Assembly: GCA_023422565.1 (NCBI GenBank)
Contig: JAFAGR010000077.1
Location: 31,123 to 95,122, forward strand
From: Bacteroidota bacterium
GTDB lineage: Bacteria > Bacteroidota > Bacteroidia > Chitinophagales > Chitinophagaceae
Reading direction: 5' to 3'
DNA: 64,000 nucleotides
Shown here: positions 50,609 to 60,138 of the stretch, piece by piece
Position numbering within the stretch: position 1 is the stretch's first letter
Layout of the letters: every line of letters starts with the position of its first letter
Translations under genes and position numbers: made by a program
Notes under the pieces: model-generated
What the model saw: the letters and a program-made list of their open reading frames with translations, nothing else
Databases searched by the model: none
What the model was told of the DNA's origin: nothing

Positions 50609-50832
50609 AAAAATTCAAGTTTTGAAAGTGATTGGTTAAGTTCTATATTTTATGAGTTAAAAAGAGTACAATGCTACTGAAAAATACTATTCAATTTCAT
50701 ATTTTCATAAATTTCAAAAAAATATCAAAAGCCTGTCATATAAGGAATTAGCCAACGGTAATCAGGTGAGTTTTCATGGAGAAAAGTGCTTCCGAAAAGG
50801 CCTTCATATTTGTTGGTTTTATCAGGTATTTT

Positions 50833-52119
50833 TTATTCATAGCGAAGAGCAACTATAGGGTCAAGCCTTGAGGCCTTTATTGCCGGATATAAACCCGCGC
50901 CAAGACCCACCACCGTACACACAGCTATACCGGTAAAAACCCAATTCCACGGCAATACAAAACCCGTGTTTAACAATAAAGCAACAATATTGCCAACTAA
51001 TATTCCTGCTATGATTCCGGCCACGGCGCCGAGCAGACTAATAATCACAGATTCAAAAAGAAACTGCGAGCGTATGGCCTTTTTGGTTCCGCCAAGAGCC
51101 TTTACCAGGCCAATCTCCTTGGTTCTTTCATTTACAGCCACAAGCATAATATTCATTAACCCTATTGCGGCTCCAATCAGCGTGATGAATGCTATCCCTA
51201 TGGTTCCGATCTCCAGAAAGCCAAGATTGGTAAGCAGGGCCTGGGCGATGCTATCGCTTTTATCAATATAAAAATTATCGGAATCCTTTATTTCAAGCTT
51301 TCGTATCGGTCTGAATACACCGGTGGCCTCCCCGGTGGCCATATCCATGAGTTTAATATCGTCTACCATAACACCCAGTGTATAATTGAACTGGCCTGAA
51401 AACATCCTTCGGACGCTGTTGTAAGAGGTAACAATAACTTTTCCGGTATTAAAAAATGCACTGGAACTTTTTTCTTCAAGCACACCTATTACACGATAGG
51501 GAATATGATCAACATTAATAGTTGCATCCACCGCCTTTTGCACATTATCAGGAAACAACTTTTTTGCAACGGCCTGCCCCAGCAGACATACGTTTCTCCC
51601 TGATTCAACTTCAGGTTGTGTAAGATTTCTTCCGTATTGAATTTTATAGCCATTCAGCTCAACATAGTTTTCATCAGCTCCTGTGATATTTATGTCGGGA
51701 TTAGTTTTTCTCGAGCCGTAGTTAACCACTACTCCGGAAGGCCCGCGCATGGCAATACTTACACGGCTTCCGGGGAAATGATATCTTTCTTTGAACTCCC
51801 TGGCCTCATTCAAACTTATGGGAATGCCGATGTTGGATTTTTTTTCGCGAAGGTTTTTACGACTTGTTTTTTCAACATCGCGCCGCCCTCCGCCAAACTG
51901 GATGTTCCTGTCGCGATGGCGAATTCCAAATGAATTTGCACCCATTGTTGAGAAGCTGGAGGTCAGACTGTTACTGGCTGCTTTAATTGCCGTAATGATA
52001 AGTATGAGTGCAAAAATGCCAAGCGCAATGATGGTAACGGTGATGATTGTACGCAGTTTGTTACCACGGATGTTCCGCCATGAGAGTAAAAAGGAATCTT
52101 TTAAAGTCATGCCTGCCAT
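50833..52119 (-). CDS. MacB/FtsX-type ABC transporter permease
   Basis: 428-residue permease with a MacB-type periplasmic domain between the first membrane helix (TIITVTIIALGIFALILIIT) and three C-terminal helices in an FtsX domain (GTIGIAFITLIGAAIGLMNIMLVAVNERTKEIGLVKALGG). An alternative start M4 lies at 52110. The family exports lipoproteins, peptides or macrolides. No ATPase or membrane-fusion gene is adjacent, so its partners must lie elsewhere. It starts 101 bases after the nuoN stop. Confidence 0.92.
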   Translation of the reverse strand: MAGMTLKDSFLLSWRNIRGNKLRTIITVTIIALGIFALILIITAIKAASNSLTSSFSTMGANSFGIRHRDRNIQFGGGRRDVEKTSRKNLREKKSNIGIPISLNEAREFKERYHFPGSRVSIAMRGPSGVVVNYGSRKTNPDINITGADENYVELNGYKIQYGRNLTQPEVESGRNVCLLGQAVAKKLFPDNVQKAVDATINVDHIPYRVIGVLEEKSSSAFFNTGKVIVTSYNSVRRMFSGQFNYTLGVMVDDIKLMDMATGEATGVFRPIRKLEIKDSDNFYIDKSDSIAQALLTNLGFLEIGTIGIAFITLIGAAIGLMNIMLVAVNERTKEIGLVKALGGTKKAIRSQFLFESVIISLLGAVAGIIAGILVGNIVALLLNTGFVLPWNWVFTGIAVCTVVGLGAGLYPAIKASRLDPIVALRYE

Positions 52120-52219
52120 TGGAACGAAGATAGTGGTTAGTTGATAGAGGGTAGTCCGTAATTAATAGTTTGTAGTTGGTAGATTTCAGGACTATCCATT
52201 AAAGACTAATGATACAAGA

Positions 52220-53608
52220 CTAATGATACAACCATCCTATAAGCCACTCCGGATTAATGCCCAGTGCTATTATAAGCAATGCAGTAATAATAAGTAGCCC
52301 CTTAAACGCAGGCCCGGCCTCAATTTGGAAGGGCTCTGCCGAAGGCGGGCGGAAGTACATGGCCTGGATAACCCGGAAGTAATAATAGGCGCTAACCGCT
52401 GCAAAGAGAACAGCAACGATCACTATCCAGAAATGGAAGCCGTTTTCAACCGCGGCAACCAGCATATAAAACTTAGCCTGGAAACCGGCAGTAAGCGGAA
52501 TACCGGTTAAGCTTAACAGGCAAATTGTTGCGCATAATGCCAGCCATGGGTTTGTTTTCCCAAGGCCATTAAACCCTTCAACTGTAACGTCTTTCATTCT
52601 TGCAAGGATGGCGAATAAACCGATGGAAGCCAGGCTATACGCGGCAGAATACAACACGAGCCCTTCACGCGCGCGGTCGTTCATTGCAAATAAAGCAAAC
52701 ATCATGAAGCCTGCCTGCGCAATACTTGAATAGGCAAGCATTCTCTTTACACTTTGCTGAAATACGGCCGTAATGTTTCCAATTGCCAGCGTGGCCACCG
52801 TTATTATCACGATCAGTATCTGCCACTGCCCATGCATTCTGCCAAAAGCATTTTCAAACAGGCGCATGAAGGCGAAGAAACCAGCGATCTTTATCACCGT
52901 GGCCATGAATGAGGTTATAGGTGTTGGCGCTCCATCATACACATCCGGCGCCCAAAAATGAAACGGCGCCGCGGAGACTTTGAAAGAAAGGGCGGCCACA
53001 AGAAATACCAGCCCTACAGCGGTCAGTACGGGCAATTCTCCTGTGCCGAAATTCAGGTTGTTGATGTAAAACGAAGCGGAAGGATTGCTGCCATAAAGGA
53101 ACGTTATGCCCATTAGCAGGATTCCCGTTGAAAAAGAACCCATCAGGAAATATTTGAGCGAGGCCTCGTTCCCTGTAAGATTTCGTTTATCCGCCCCCGT
53201 TAGTATGTATAGCGGGATAGATAAAATTTCGATACCGAGGAAAAGTAACAGCAGGGTATTGAAGGTAGCAGCTACAGATACTCCGCACAGAATGAAAAAT
53301 ATCAGCGAAAAATATTCGGCGCTGTGCCTGCCGATCTTTTCAATATCGCGGCCGTTGAGGAGAAAAATTAAAAGCGTTGCCCCAAACACTACAAGCAGAA
53401 ATGTAAGATTGAAACTGTTGGTACGGATCATGTCCTTCGTATCAACCGGAATAAAGGAGGAACCTGAGTTTAACTCGAGCGCGTTCACTATGAACACAAG
53501 TATCATCCCTGCAATTGCCAGGTACTTAGGCGCGGTTTTGCTTTGCATAAAAGCACCCGCAAACATCATGATCACTCCCCAGAGTGCTGTAAAAACAATT
53601 GCATTCAT
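52220..53608 (-). CDS. nuoN: NADH-quinone oxidoreductase subunit N
   Basis: 462-residue antiporter-like membrane subunit of complex I, with about 14 hydrophobic segments. A conserved helix end is SFKVSAAPFHFWAPDVYDGAPTPITSFMATV and QQSVKRMLAYSSIAQAGFMMFA. It is the last nuo gene of the run. Confidence 0.96.
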   Translation of the reverse strand: MNAIVFTALWGVIMMFAGAFMQSKTAPKYLAIAGMILVFIVNALELNSGSSFIPVDTKDMIRTNSFNLTFLLVVFGATLLIFLLNGRDIEKIGRHSAEYFSLIFFILCGVSVAATFNTLLLLFLGIEILSIPLYILTGADKRNLTGNEASLKYFLMGSFSTGILLMGITFLYGSNPSASFYINNLNFGTGELPVLTAVGLVFLVAALSFKVSAAPFHFWAPDVYDGAPTPITSFMATVIKIAGFFAFMRLFENAFGRMHGQWQILIVIITVATLAIGNITAVFQQSVKRMLAYSSIAQAGFMMFALFAMNDRAREGLVLYSAAYSLASIGLFAILARMKDVTVEGFNGLGKTNPWLALCATICLLSLTGIPLTAGFQAKFYMLVAAVENGFHFWIVIVAVLFAAVSAYYYFRVIQAMYFRPPSAEPFQIEAGPAFKGLLIITALLIIALGINPEWLIGWLYH

Positions 53609-53623
53609 ATCTGCTCAAATATT

Positions 53624-55123
53624 TTAACGGCCTGATGGAATGGCCAAAACCTTTAACGCTCCCTCTGTCATTTTCAAAATAGGCTCGGGGAAAACACCGA
53701 GTACAAATATCATTAACACGATAGCGGTTAATGCAAGCTTCTCTCCTGTTGAGATATCCGTCATTTGTTCGGCTGCTGGCGATACTTCACCATAAAATAC
53801 CTTTCTTACCATATTTAGCGTATACACGGCCGCGAGAATGATGCTAATGATGGCGGCAACCGCAAATCCGCTGCTGTATTGCCAAAGCCCGTTAAACATC
53901 AGGAACTCTCCTACAAACGCATTGGTAAGTGGCAAGGCGATATTAGCAAAGGCGATCACTACAAGGAAAATGGTAAGCACAGGTGCTTTAACCGCCACGC
54001 CTCCCAATTTTGAAATGTGCTTTACACCGGTCTTCTGCTCGATCAGATCAAACACTATCCACAATCCGATAATATTTATGCCGTGGTTAAACATCTGCAA
54101 TATCGCACCCTGAATACCAGAAGAGTTTTGTGTAAGCAGCGCCGCCGCCATCAGCCCGATATGCGCAATCGAAGAATATGCGATCAGTTTTTTAATGTTA
54201 TCCTGCACCATGGCGATGAGGCTGGCGTATAAAATTCCTACCACCGCAAGCGTAATCGCTACATCACCGTACTGCGCTACGCCCTCCGGTAACACCGGCA
54301 GCAACCAGCGCATCATACCGAACAAGCCCATCTTTACCATTAACCCGCTCAATACCATGGTAACCGGTGTCGGCGATTGATCGTATGTATCGGGCTGCCA
54401 GGTATGGAGTGGAAACACCGGCATCTTCACCGCGAAAGCCGCGAAAAACAGCCAGAAAAGCCAGCCCTGTGCCGTTGGACTTATTGACGCGTTCATAAAG
54501 GAACTTAACGCGAAGGAATGAGCCGCTGTGGTGCCATCGCCAAATACCCTTTCAGGCGTGTGCATATAGATATATATAATGCCGATCAGCATTAACAAAG
54601 AACCCGCGAAAGTGTATACGAAAAATTTGAAGGTCGTTTGAATACGTTTTTCTCCGCCCCAGATGCTGGCGAGAAAATAAACCGGTATGAGAGCCAGTTC
54701 CCAGAAGAAATAAAACAACAAAGCGTCCACAGCTGAAAAAACGCCCATGATGCCTGCCTGTGCCAGCAACATTAGTCCGTAATAAGAGGAAGCCCTTTCA
54801 CGCCTTTGCCTGTATGAGGCCAGAAAGATCAGCGGGTAGGCCACCGCGGTTAGTAAGGAAAGAATGTGGCCGGTTCCATCAAGCTTTAAATGAAAAGCAT
54901 TACCGAGATATTTCATCCAGTAATAGCTCACTTCATTGTATGTGGGATATTTCGCCGCATCTGAATAACAAATAGCAAACAGGGAAACGACGAGCGTGGC
55001 TATAGAGGCCGCTAATGCAAGCGCTTTAACCGTGCCCTCTTTCTTTATTAAAAAGCAGATAATGCCGATAACCAGCGGTATCCAAATCAACAATTCCGGA
55101 AAAGTAAAATACGTACCGAGCAT
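53624..55123 (-). CDS. nuoM: NADH-quinone oxidoreductase subunit M
   Basis: 499-residue antiporter-like subunit. Conserved segments include FFWELALIPVYFLASIWGGEKR, FAVKMPVFPLHTWQPDTYDQSPTPVTMVLSG and KLIAYSSIAHIGLMAAALLTQN. It stands 15 bases upstream of nuoN and is co-transcribed with it. Confidence 0.97.
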   Translation of the reverse strand: MLGTYFTFPELLIWIPLVIGIICFLIKKEGTVKALALAASIATLVVSLFAICYSDAAKYPTYNEVSYYWMKYLGNAFHLKLDGTGHILSLLTAVAYPLIFLASYRQRRERASSYYGLMLLAQAGIMGVFSAVDALLFYFFWELALIPVYFLASIWGGEKRIQTTFKFFVYTFAGSLLMLIGIIYIYMHTPERVFGDGTTAAHSFALSSFMNASISPTAQGWLFWLFFAAFAVKMPVFPLHTWQPDTYDQSPTPVTMVLSGLMVKMGLFGMMRWLLPVLPEGVAQYGDVAITLAVVGILYASLIAMVQDNIKKLIAYSSIAHIGLMAAALLTQNSSGIQGAILQMFNHGINIIGLWIVFDLIEQKTGVKHISKLGGVAVKAPVLTIFLVVIAFANIALPLTNAFVGEFLMFNGLWQYSSGFAVAAIISIILAAVYTLNMVRKVFYGEVSPAAEQMTDISTGEKLALTAIVLMIFVLGVFPEPILKMTEGALKVLAIPSGR

Positions 55124-55132
55124 CTTTATTTT

Positions 55133-57037
55133 TTACAAAAACATTTGTATGATAAAAAGGGCCAACATGCCCAGCACCATCAGCAACACATAGGCGCCAA
55201 CCTGGCCACTCTGCAATCTCCGCATCTGGCGGCTTGCATATTGCACACCGCTTCCAACACCATTCACAAAACCATCGATCCCCCTCCTGTCAAACGTACT
55301 GCTGAAGAAATTTGCAACGCCGCGCAGAGGCTTAACAATGGCCGCATCGTAAATTTCATCCACATACCATTTATTCTTAAGCACAGCCGCAAAACCGGTA
55401 GCGGGCATATCTTTCTTCTCATACCCGGCAAATTTCCTCCAGGCAAAAATGATCATTGCCAGCGCGGCAAGTACAGAGATACCCATCAGTAAATACTCCG
55501 TACTATGGCTTAGTGTATGCTTGTCCGTTAGTTTGGCAGATCCCCTGAAAATCGGTTCAAGATAATCGCCTAAAAGATGTCCTCCTTTCATAAACACCTC
55601 GGGGATACCGATCCATCCTCCTGCAACCGAAAGAATGGCAAGTACGATGAGCGGAAAGGTAATGGCAGCCGGACTTTCATGCAGATGATGTTGCTGTTCC
55701 TGAGTGCCGCGGAATTTACCGTGAAAGGTCATGGCGTACAGCCGGAACATATAAAATGCAGTCATCATTGCGCCCAACACCCCGATCACCCAGATCACCG
55801 GGCTTGCAGAATAAGCATGCGCAAGAATTTCATCCTTTGAGAAGAAACCGGAGAAGGGCGGCATTCCTGCAATTGCCAAACATCCTAAAAGGAAAGTGAG
55901 GTGGGTCACTTTCATATATTTTTTCAGTCCGCCCATGTTTCTCATATCCTGCTCGCCGCCCATTGCATGAATCACGCTTCCCGCACCAAGGAACAGAAGG
56001 GCTTTAAAGAATGCATGCGTCATCACATGAAATACCGCTGCTGTATATGCACCTACGCCGAGGGCGATGAACATATAGCCCAACTGGCTTACGGTTGAAT
56101 AGGCAAGTACTTTTTTAATATCATCCTGCTTTAAGGCTATGGATGCGGAGAGTAACATGGTAGCCGTACCCACTATCACAATAACTGTTTGCGTTAACGG
56201 AGCCATCGTGTACCAGATATTGCTTCTCGCAATCATATAAATACCTGCGGTAACCATGGTAGCGGCATGGATCAAGGCACTCACCGGTGTTGGACCGGCC
56301 ATCGCATCAGGTAACCAGGTGTACAAAGGAATTTGTGCACTCTTCCCGGCAGCGCCTAAAAGCAACAACAATGTGATGCCGGTGATATCTGTCTGCGTAA
56401 GGTTTTTAATGCTTTCAGCCGAGAATACTTCAAGAAAGTTTGTGGTGCCGGTTTTGGAAATGATCCAGAAAATAGCAAGCAGGAAACCAAGATCGCCAAT
56501 GCGGTTCATGATAAAAGCCTTGTTGGCTGCTGCGGTATACTCCGGCTTTTTAAACCAATAACCGATTAGCAGGTATGAACAAAGCCCCACGCCCTCCCAT
56601 CCGATAAACATGATCACAAAGTTTCCTCCCATTACCAGAAGCAACATGGAGAAAACGAACAGGTTGAGATAAGAAAAATATTTCGCGAAATCTTTTGGCG
56701 ATTCATCGTGCATGTAGGAAGTGGAATATACATGGATGAGGAACCCGACACCGGTAATGATCAAAAGGAATAAGGATGAGAGCTGGTCGATCTGAAACTC
56801 CATACCTACATTCAACCCCGCCACCCTTATGAATTCAAAATATTTCACCAGGAAGGGCTCGCCATTCTTCACCATAAGAAAGGCGGCAACGCTTAATGCA
56901 AAGGAGCCTAGTATAGTACCGCAGGCTATAATGCCCGCAGCACCTTTTGGCAATACATTTCTTCCCAAACCGGTAATGAGAAAACCGATTAGCGGAAGCA
57001 GTGGAACCAACCAGATCAATTCAGATATATTGCTCAT
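55133..57037 (-). CDS. nuoL: NADH-quinone oxidoreductase subunit L
   Basis: 634-residue antiporter-like subunit with the long lateral helix at its C-terminus. Conserved parts are FIGWEGVGLCSYLLIGYWF, GKSAQIPLYTWLPDAMAGPTPVSALIHAATMVTAG and KKVLAYSTVSQLGYMFIALG. It lies 36 bases after nuoK. Confidence 0.97.
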   Translation of the reverse strand: MSNISELIWLVPLLPLIGFLITGLGRNVLPKGAAGIIACGTILGSFALSVAAFLMVKNGEPFLVKYFEFIRVAGLNVGMEFQIDQLSSLFLLIITGVGFLIHVYSTSYMHDESPKDFAKYFSYLNLFVFSMLLLVMGGNFVIMFIGWEGVGLCSYLLIGYWFKKPEYTAAANKAFIMNRIGDLGFLLAIFWIISKTGTTNFLEVFSAESIKNLTQTDITGITLLLLLGAAGKSAQIPLYTWLPDAMAGPTPVSALIHAATMVTAGIYMIARSNIWYTMAPLTQTVIVIVGTATMLLSASIALKQDDIKKVLAYSTVSQLGYMFIALGVGAYTAAVFHVMTHAFFKALLFLGAGSVIHAMGGEQDMRNMGGLKKYMKVTHLTFLLGCLAIAGMPPFSGFFSKDEILAHAYSASPVIWVIGVLGAMMTAFYMFRLYAMTFHGKFRGTQEQQHHLHESPAAITFPLIVLAILSVAGGWIGIPEVFMKGGHLLGDYLEPIFRGSAKLTDKHTLSHSTEYLLMGISVLAALAMIIFAWRKFAGYEKKDMPATGFAAVLKNKWYVDEIYDAAIVKPLRGVANFFSSTFDRRGIDGFVNGVGSGVQYASRQMRRLQSGQVGAYVLLMVLGMLALFIIQMFL

Positions 57038-57073
57038 AAGCCTTAGCGCCGTTAAATATTTATTATGCTCTGT

Positions 57074-57406
57074 TTAATATTTCAGCCTGTTTAAAAAATT
57101 GATGTCGACCGAATGTGTATTCCGGTACAGCATTACAATTATGGAAAGCCCCACGGTAACTTCTGCCGCGGCCACCACCATAATAAAGAATACGAACACC
57201 TGTGCATCGCTTACAAAAGTTGGTGAAGCTTTGGCCACCGGACTCAAGGCGTGCATTTTTGAAAAAGCCACCAGCAGCAGGTTCACGGCATTCAGCATAA
57301 GCTCGATGCACATGAAAACGATGATGGCATTTCTGCGCACCAGAACGCCCGTTGCCCCGATGCCGAATAACACAAGTGATAATATGATGTATGCTGTAAT
57401 ATCCAT
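57074..57406 (-). CDS. nuoK: NADH-quinone oxidoreductase subunit K
   Basis: 110-residue membrane subunit with three helices. The conserved glutamates are in IVFMCIELMLNAVNLLLVAF and VVVAAAEVTVGLSIIVMLYRN. It starts 2 bases after the stop of the unknown 57409-57978 gene. Confidence 0.96.
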   Translation of the reverse strand: MDITAYIILSLVLFGIGATGVLVRRNAIIVFMCIELMLNAVNLLLVAFSKMHALSPVAKASPTFVSDAQVFVFFIMVVAAAEVTVGLSIIVMLYRNTHSVDINFLNRLKY

Positions 57407-57408
57407 GG

Positions 57409-57978
57409 TCAGAGTTTCACATATAAACCGATCCCTGCAGTTTGGGAAGCCGGTTGTATTGAAAAAATGTCTTTTACTTTTTTGGTGACAACGCCATTGA
57501 AAATATCCACCGCCTTATATGAGGCCTTCTTGGTTAAAATTTTTGTGATGACGCCTGTAGCCACAGAGGTAATGGCCGGATACAACAATTGCTTCACGTC
57601 TTTATCATCAAAACTTTTTGCAGCTCCCTTTACGGTAGAATATACGGTAACCGCTGTACCCGCCGCGGCCAGCACTTTAAATACCACCAGCCCGGTCTTG
57701 TACGTTTTATAAAGTTTCATCACTTTATTTACGCCCTTTGTATCGAAGATGTCGCCGAGAATTTCAACGCCCTTCAATTTTTCGCCAAGTATCCCTACCT
57801 TATTTACCTGGAAGTTGCCCAGTTTGAACACAGGATTGAATCCTTTTTTTACCGTAAGCACTTTCGACTTGCCGAGAATGTCGCCAAGGTTGAATGGAAT
57901 ATCTTCCAGTTTGATCTGTGCATTAGCCGCGCCTGCGGAAAACGCGATCAGAAAAAATAATATAAGTGTTCGCTTCAT
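57409..57978 (-). CDS. Unknown exported protein inside the nuo operon
   Basis: 189-residue protein with a clear signal peptide (MKRTLILFFLIAFSAGAANAQ). The mature part is lysine-rich with repeated hydrophobic beta or amphipathic stretches (KVLTVKKGFNPVFKLGNFQVNKVG, VFKVLAAAGTAVTVYSTVKGAAKSF) and no cysteines. It is not a known complex I subunit and I do not recognise a family. It fits precisely between nuoJ and nuoK (5 and 2 bases apart) on the operon strand. It may be an accessory or unrelated passenger. Confidence 0.72.
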   Translation of the reverse strand: MKRTLILFFLIAFSAGAANAQIKLEDIPFNLGDILGKSKVLTVKKGFNPVFKLGNFQVNKVGILGEKLKGVEILGDIFDTKGVNKVMKLYKTYKTGLVVFKVLAAAGTAVTVYSTVKGAAKSFDDKDVKQLLYPAITSVATGVITKILTKKASYKAVDIFNGVVTKKVKDIFSIQPASQTAGIGLYVKL

Positions 57979-57983
57979 TATGT

Positions 57984-58481
57984 TTAATCTTTACGGCCAA
58001 TTACAACGGCGCCGATGATAGCGCTTAAAAATAGCACGCTGCTTATTTCAAATGGCAATACATAATTTGTAAACAGAGACTTTCCCAGGTTTGCTATAAG
58101 CCCGTCATCACCAACTTTCAATTGAACAGGCTGGTTTGCCTGCAACTTCATAACTGACGCAATGAGCACAAGCAATAATCCGCCGCCGGAGACCACGCCA
58201 ATCAGCTGCAGTTTATAGTTCTTCACCGGTTCCGATTCCACGTTCAGGTTCATCAGCATAACCACGAAAAGAAACAGCACCATAATGGCGCCCGCGTACA
58301 CTATTATATTTACCACAGCGAGAAACTGCGCATTCAATAAAATGTAATGGCCTGAAATGGCAAAGAAAACAATAATAAGCCAGAGGATACTGTGAACGGG
58401 ATTCTTACTCAACAACATCATTACGCCGGCGCCGGCAGCCATGATGGATAGTAATAAAAACAACAGCGTTGTAATCTGCAT
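57984..58481 (-). CDS. nuoJ: NADH-quinone oxidoreductase subunit J
   Basis: 165-residue membrane subunit with five hydrophobic segments; NPVHSILWLIIVFFAISGHYILLNAQFLAVVNIIVYAGAIMVLFLFVVMLMN carries the conserved pi-bulge region. It ends 5 bases before the unknown gene and starts 16 bases after nuoI. Confidence 0.96.
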   Translation of the reverse strand: MQITTLLFLLLSIMAAGAGVMMLLSKNPVHSILWLIIVFFAISGHYILLNAQFLAVVNIIVYAGAIMVLFLFVVMLMNLNVESEPVKNYKLQLIGVVSGGGLLLVLIASVMKLQANQPVQLKVGDDGLIANLGKSLFTNYVLPFEISSVLFLSAIIGAVVIGRKD

Positions 58482-58497
58482 GAACTGAAATTAAAAT

Positions 58498-59052
58498 CTA
58501 TTCCTGGATGTTTTTGTTTGCCCTGTTACCGAGCGCTTTCTTATACGCTTCCGGCTCTTCCTTCGGATGAGGGATCAACAAATCTTCCTTCTTATATATA
58601 AATTGTTTTCTCTGGTAATCAGACGGAGTGAATGTTTCGCTCAAATAGATCGCGTCTTTCGGACAAGCCTCTTCGCATAATCCGCAGAAGATGCAACGAA
58701 GCATATTGATCTCGTAGCGGGCCGCGTACTTCTCTTCGCGGTACAGATGTTCCTCGCCGGGTTGCCTTTCCGCAGCCTCCATTGAAATAGCTTCAGCCGG
58801 GCAGGCAACAGCACACAATCCGCATGCAGTGCAGTTCTCACGGCCTTCCTCATCACGATTCAATATTTGAAGTCCGCGGAACACCGGACTGAACGGCCTG
58901 GTTTTCTCCGGGTAGTTGATCGTAGGCTTTCTCTTGAACATGTGACCAAAGGTGATGGTCATGCCCTGTAAAATGGCAGGCACGTACAATTTCTCCAGGA
59001 GCGTCATCGGGCTCCGGTCAACTGCTTTCGATCTTTTTGTTAGTGCTTGCAT
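58498..59052 (-). CDS. nuoI: NADH-quinone oxidoreductase subunit I
   Basis: 184-residue ferredoxin-like subunit with two [4Fe-4S] clusters: CTACGLCAVACPAE and CIFCGLCEEACPKD, passing electrons toward quinone. The N-terminal amphipathic helix and the basic, Glu-rich C-terminal tail are as usual. Confidence 0.97.
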   Translation of the reverse strand: MQALTKRSKAVDRSPMTLLEKLYVPAILQGMTITFGHMFKRKPTINYPEKTRPFSPVFRGLQILNRDEEGRENCTACGLCAVACPAEAISMEAAERQPGEEHLYREEKYAARYEINMLRCIFCGLCEEACPKDAIYLSETFTPSDYQRKQFIYKKEDLLIPHPKEEPEAYKKALGNRANKNIQE

Positions 59053-59087
59053 GAATTCGCAAAAATATGGTTTATAAATTCACCGGC

Positions 59088-60128
59088 TTATTTGTTCATG
59101 AATAAAATCACGGCTCCTGTGGCCAGCATATTCAGAAGCGCCAATGGTATCAAAATCCTCCATCCCAAATGCATCAATTGATCGTAACGGAACCTCGGTA
59201 TCGTCCACCTCACCCAAATAAAAAGGAAAAGGAAGAAAGTGATCTTAAGCATGAAGGCAACCACGCCTAAAATCGCCGCGAGGTTTGGTGATAATGTGGA
59301 TTCATCGAGGAAAGGAATATCATAACCGCCGAAGAACAGAGTTGCCATCACCGCGCTGCTGATGAACATGTTGATGTATTCAGCAAAAAGGTAGAAGCCC
59401 AGTTTCATTGATGAATATTCCGTATGATAACCGCCGATAAGTTCATTCTCCGCTTCGGGAAGATCAAAAGGCGTGCGGTTACATTCTGCAAAAGAACATA
59501 CGAGGAAAAGGAAGAACCCAAGTGGTTGGTACACCACGTTCCAGTTTCCGGCCTGTTGCTGTAACACCATTTCTTTCAGGCTAAGCGTTCCCGTTACCAT
59601 CAGCAGCGCGATGAGTGAAATACCCATAGCCAGTTCGTAGCTGATGATCTGTGATGCAGCGCGAAGTCCGCCCATTAAGGAGAACTTATTGTTGCTTGCC
59701 CATGCACCGATCATAATTCCGTATACACCCATACTCACCACGCCGAAAATGTATAAGATACCAATGTTGATGTCAGCGATCTGCAGACTTACACTGCGGC
59801 CAAATATTTCAAGCGTACTTCCCCACGGAATAACGGCGCTTGCCATGAGTGCGGTTAACATTGCCAGCCCCGGCCCGAGTACAAACAAAAATTTTGATGA
59901 AAATGCAGGAATGATCTCTTCTTTAAAGAACAGCTTCATTCCATCTGCCAGCGGTTGCAAAAGGCCGAAAGGCCCTGCGCGATTTGGTCCCCGCCTGTCT
60001 TGTATGAAGGCGGCAACCTTTCTTTCCGCGAAAGTTGTATACATGGCTATTCCCATGCACACCATCACCACAATAATTATGAGTACAAGTTTCTCGATGA
60101 TCAGTGCAATGTCTATCGCTAGCAACAT
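59088..60128 (-). CDS. nuoH: NADH-quinone oxidoreductase subunit H
   Basis: 346-residue membrane subunit forming the quinone pocket with nuoB/D. Eight to nine helices; signature residues in RRGPNRAGPFGLLQPLADGMKLFFKEE and NRTPFDLPEAENELIGGYHTEYSSMKLGFYLFAEY. It starts 10 bases after nuoG. Confidence 0.97.
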   Translation of the reverse strand: MLLAIDIALIIEKLVLIIIVVMVCMGIAMYTTFAERKVAAFIQDRRGPNRAGPFGLLQPLADGMKLFFKEEIIPAFSSKFLFVLGPGLAMLTALMASAVIPWGSTLEIFGRSVSLQIADINIGILYIFGVVSMGVYGIMIGAWASNNKFSLMGGLRAASQIISYELAMGISLIALLMVTGTLSLKEMVLQQQAGNWNVVYQPLGFFLFLVCSFAECNRTPFDLPEAENELIGGYHTEYSSMKLGFYLFAEYINMFISSAVMATLFFGGYDIPFLDESTLSPNLAAILGVVAFMLKITFFLFLFIWVRWTIPRFRYDQLMHLGWRILIPLALLNMLATGAVILFMNK

Positions 60129-60138
60129 TCCGGATAAT

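Noticed and set aside
57409..57978. Divergent complex I subunit
   Set aside because: It has a cleavable signal peptide, no membrane-subunit pattern and no cofactor cysteines, unlike any Nuo protein.
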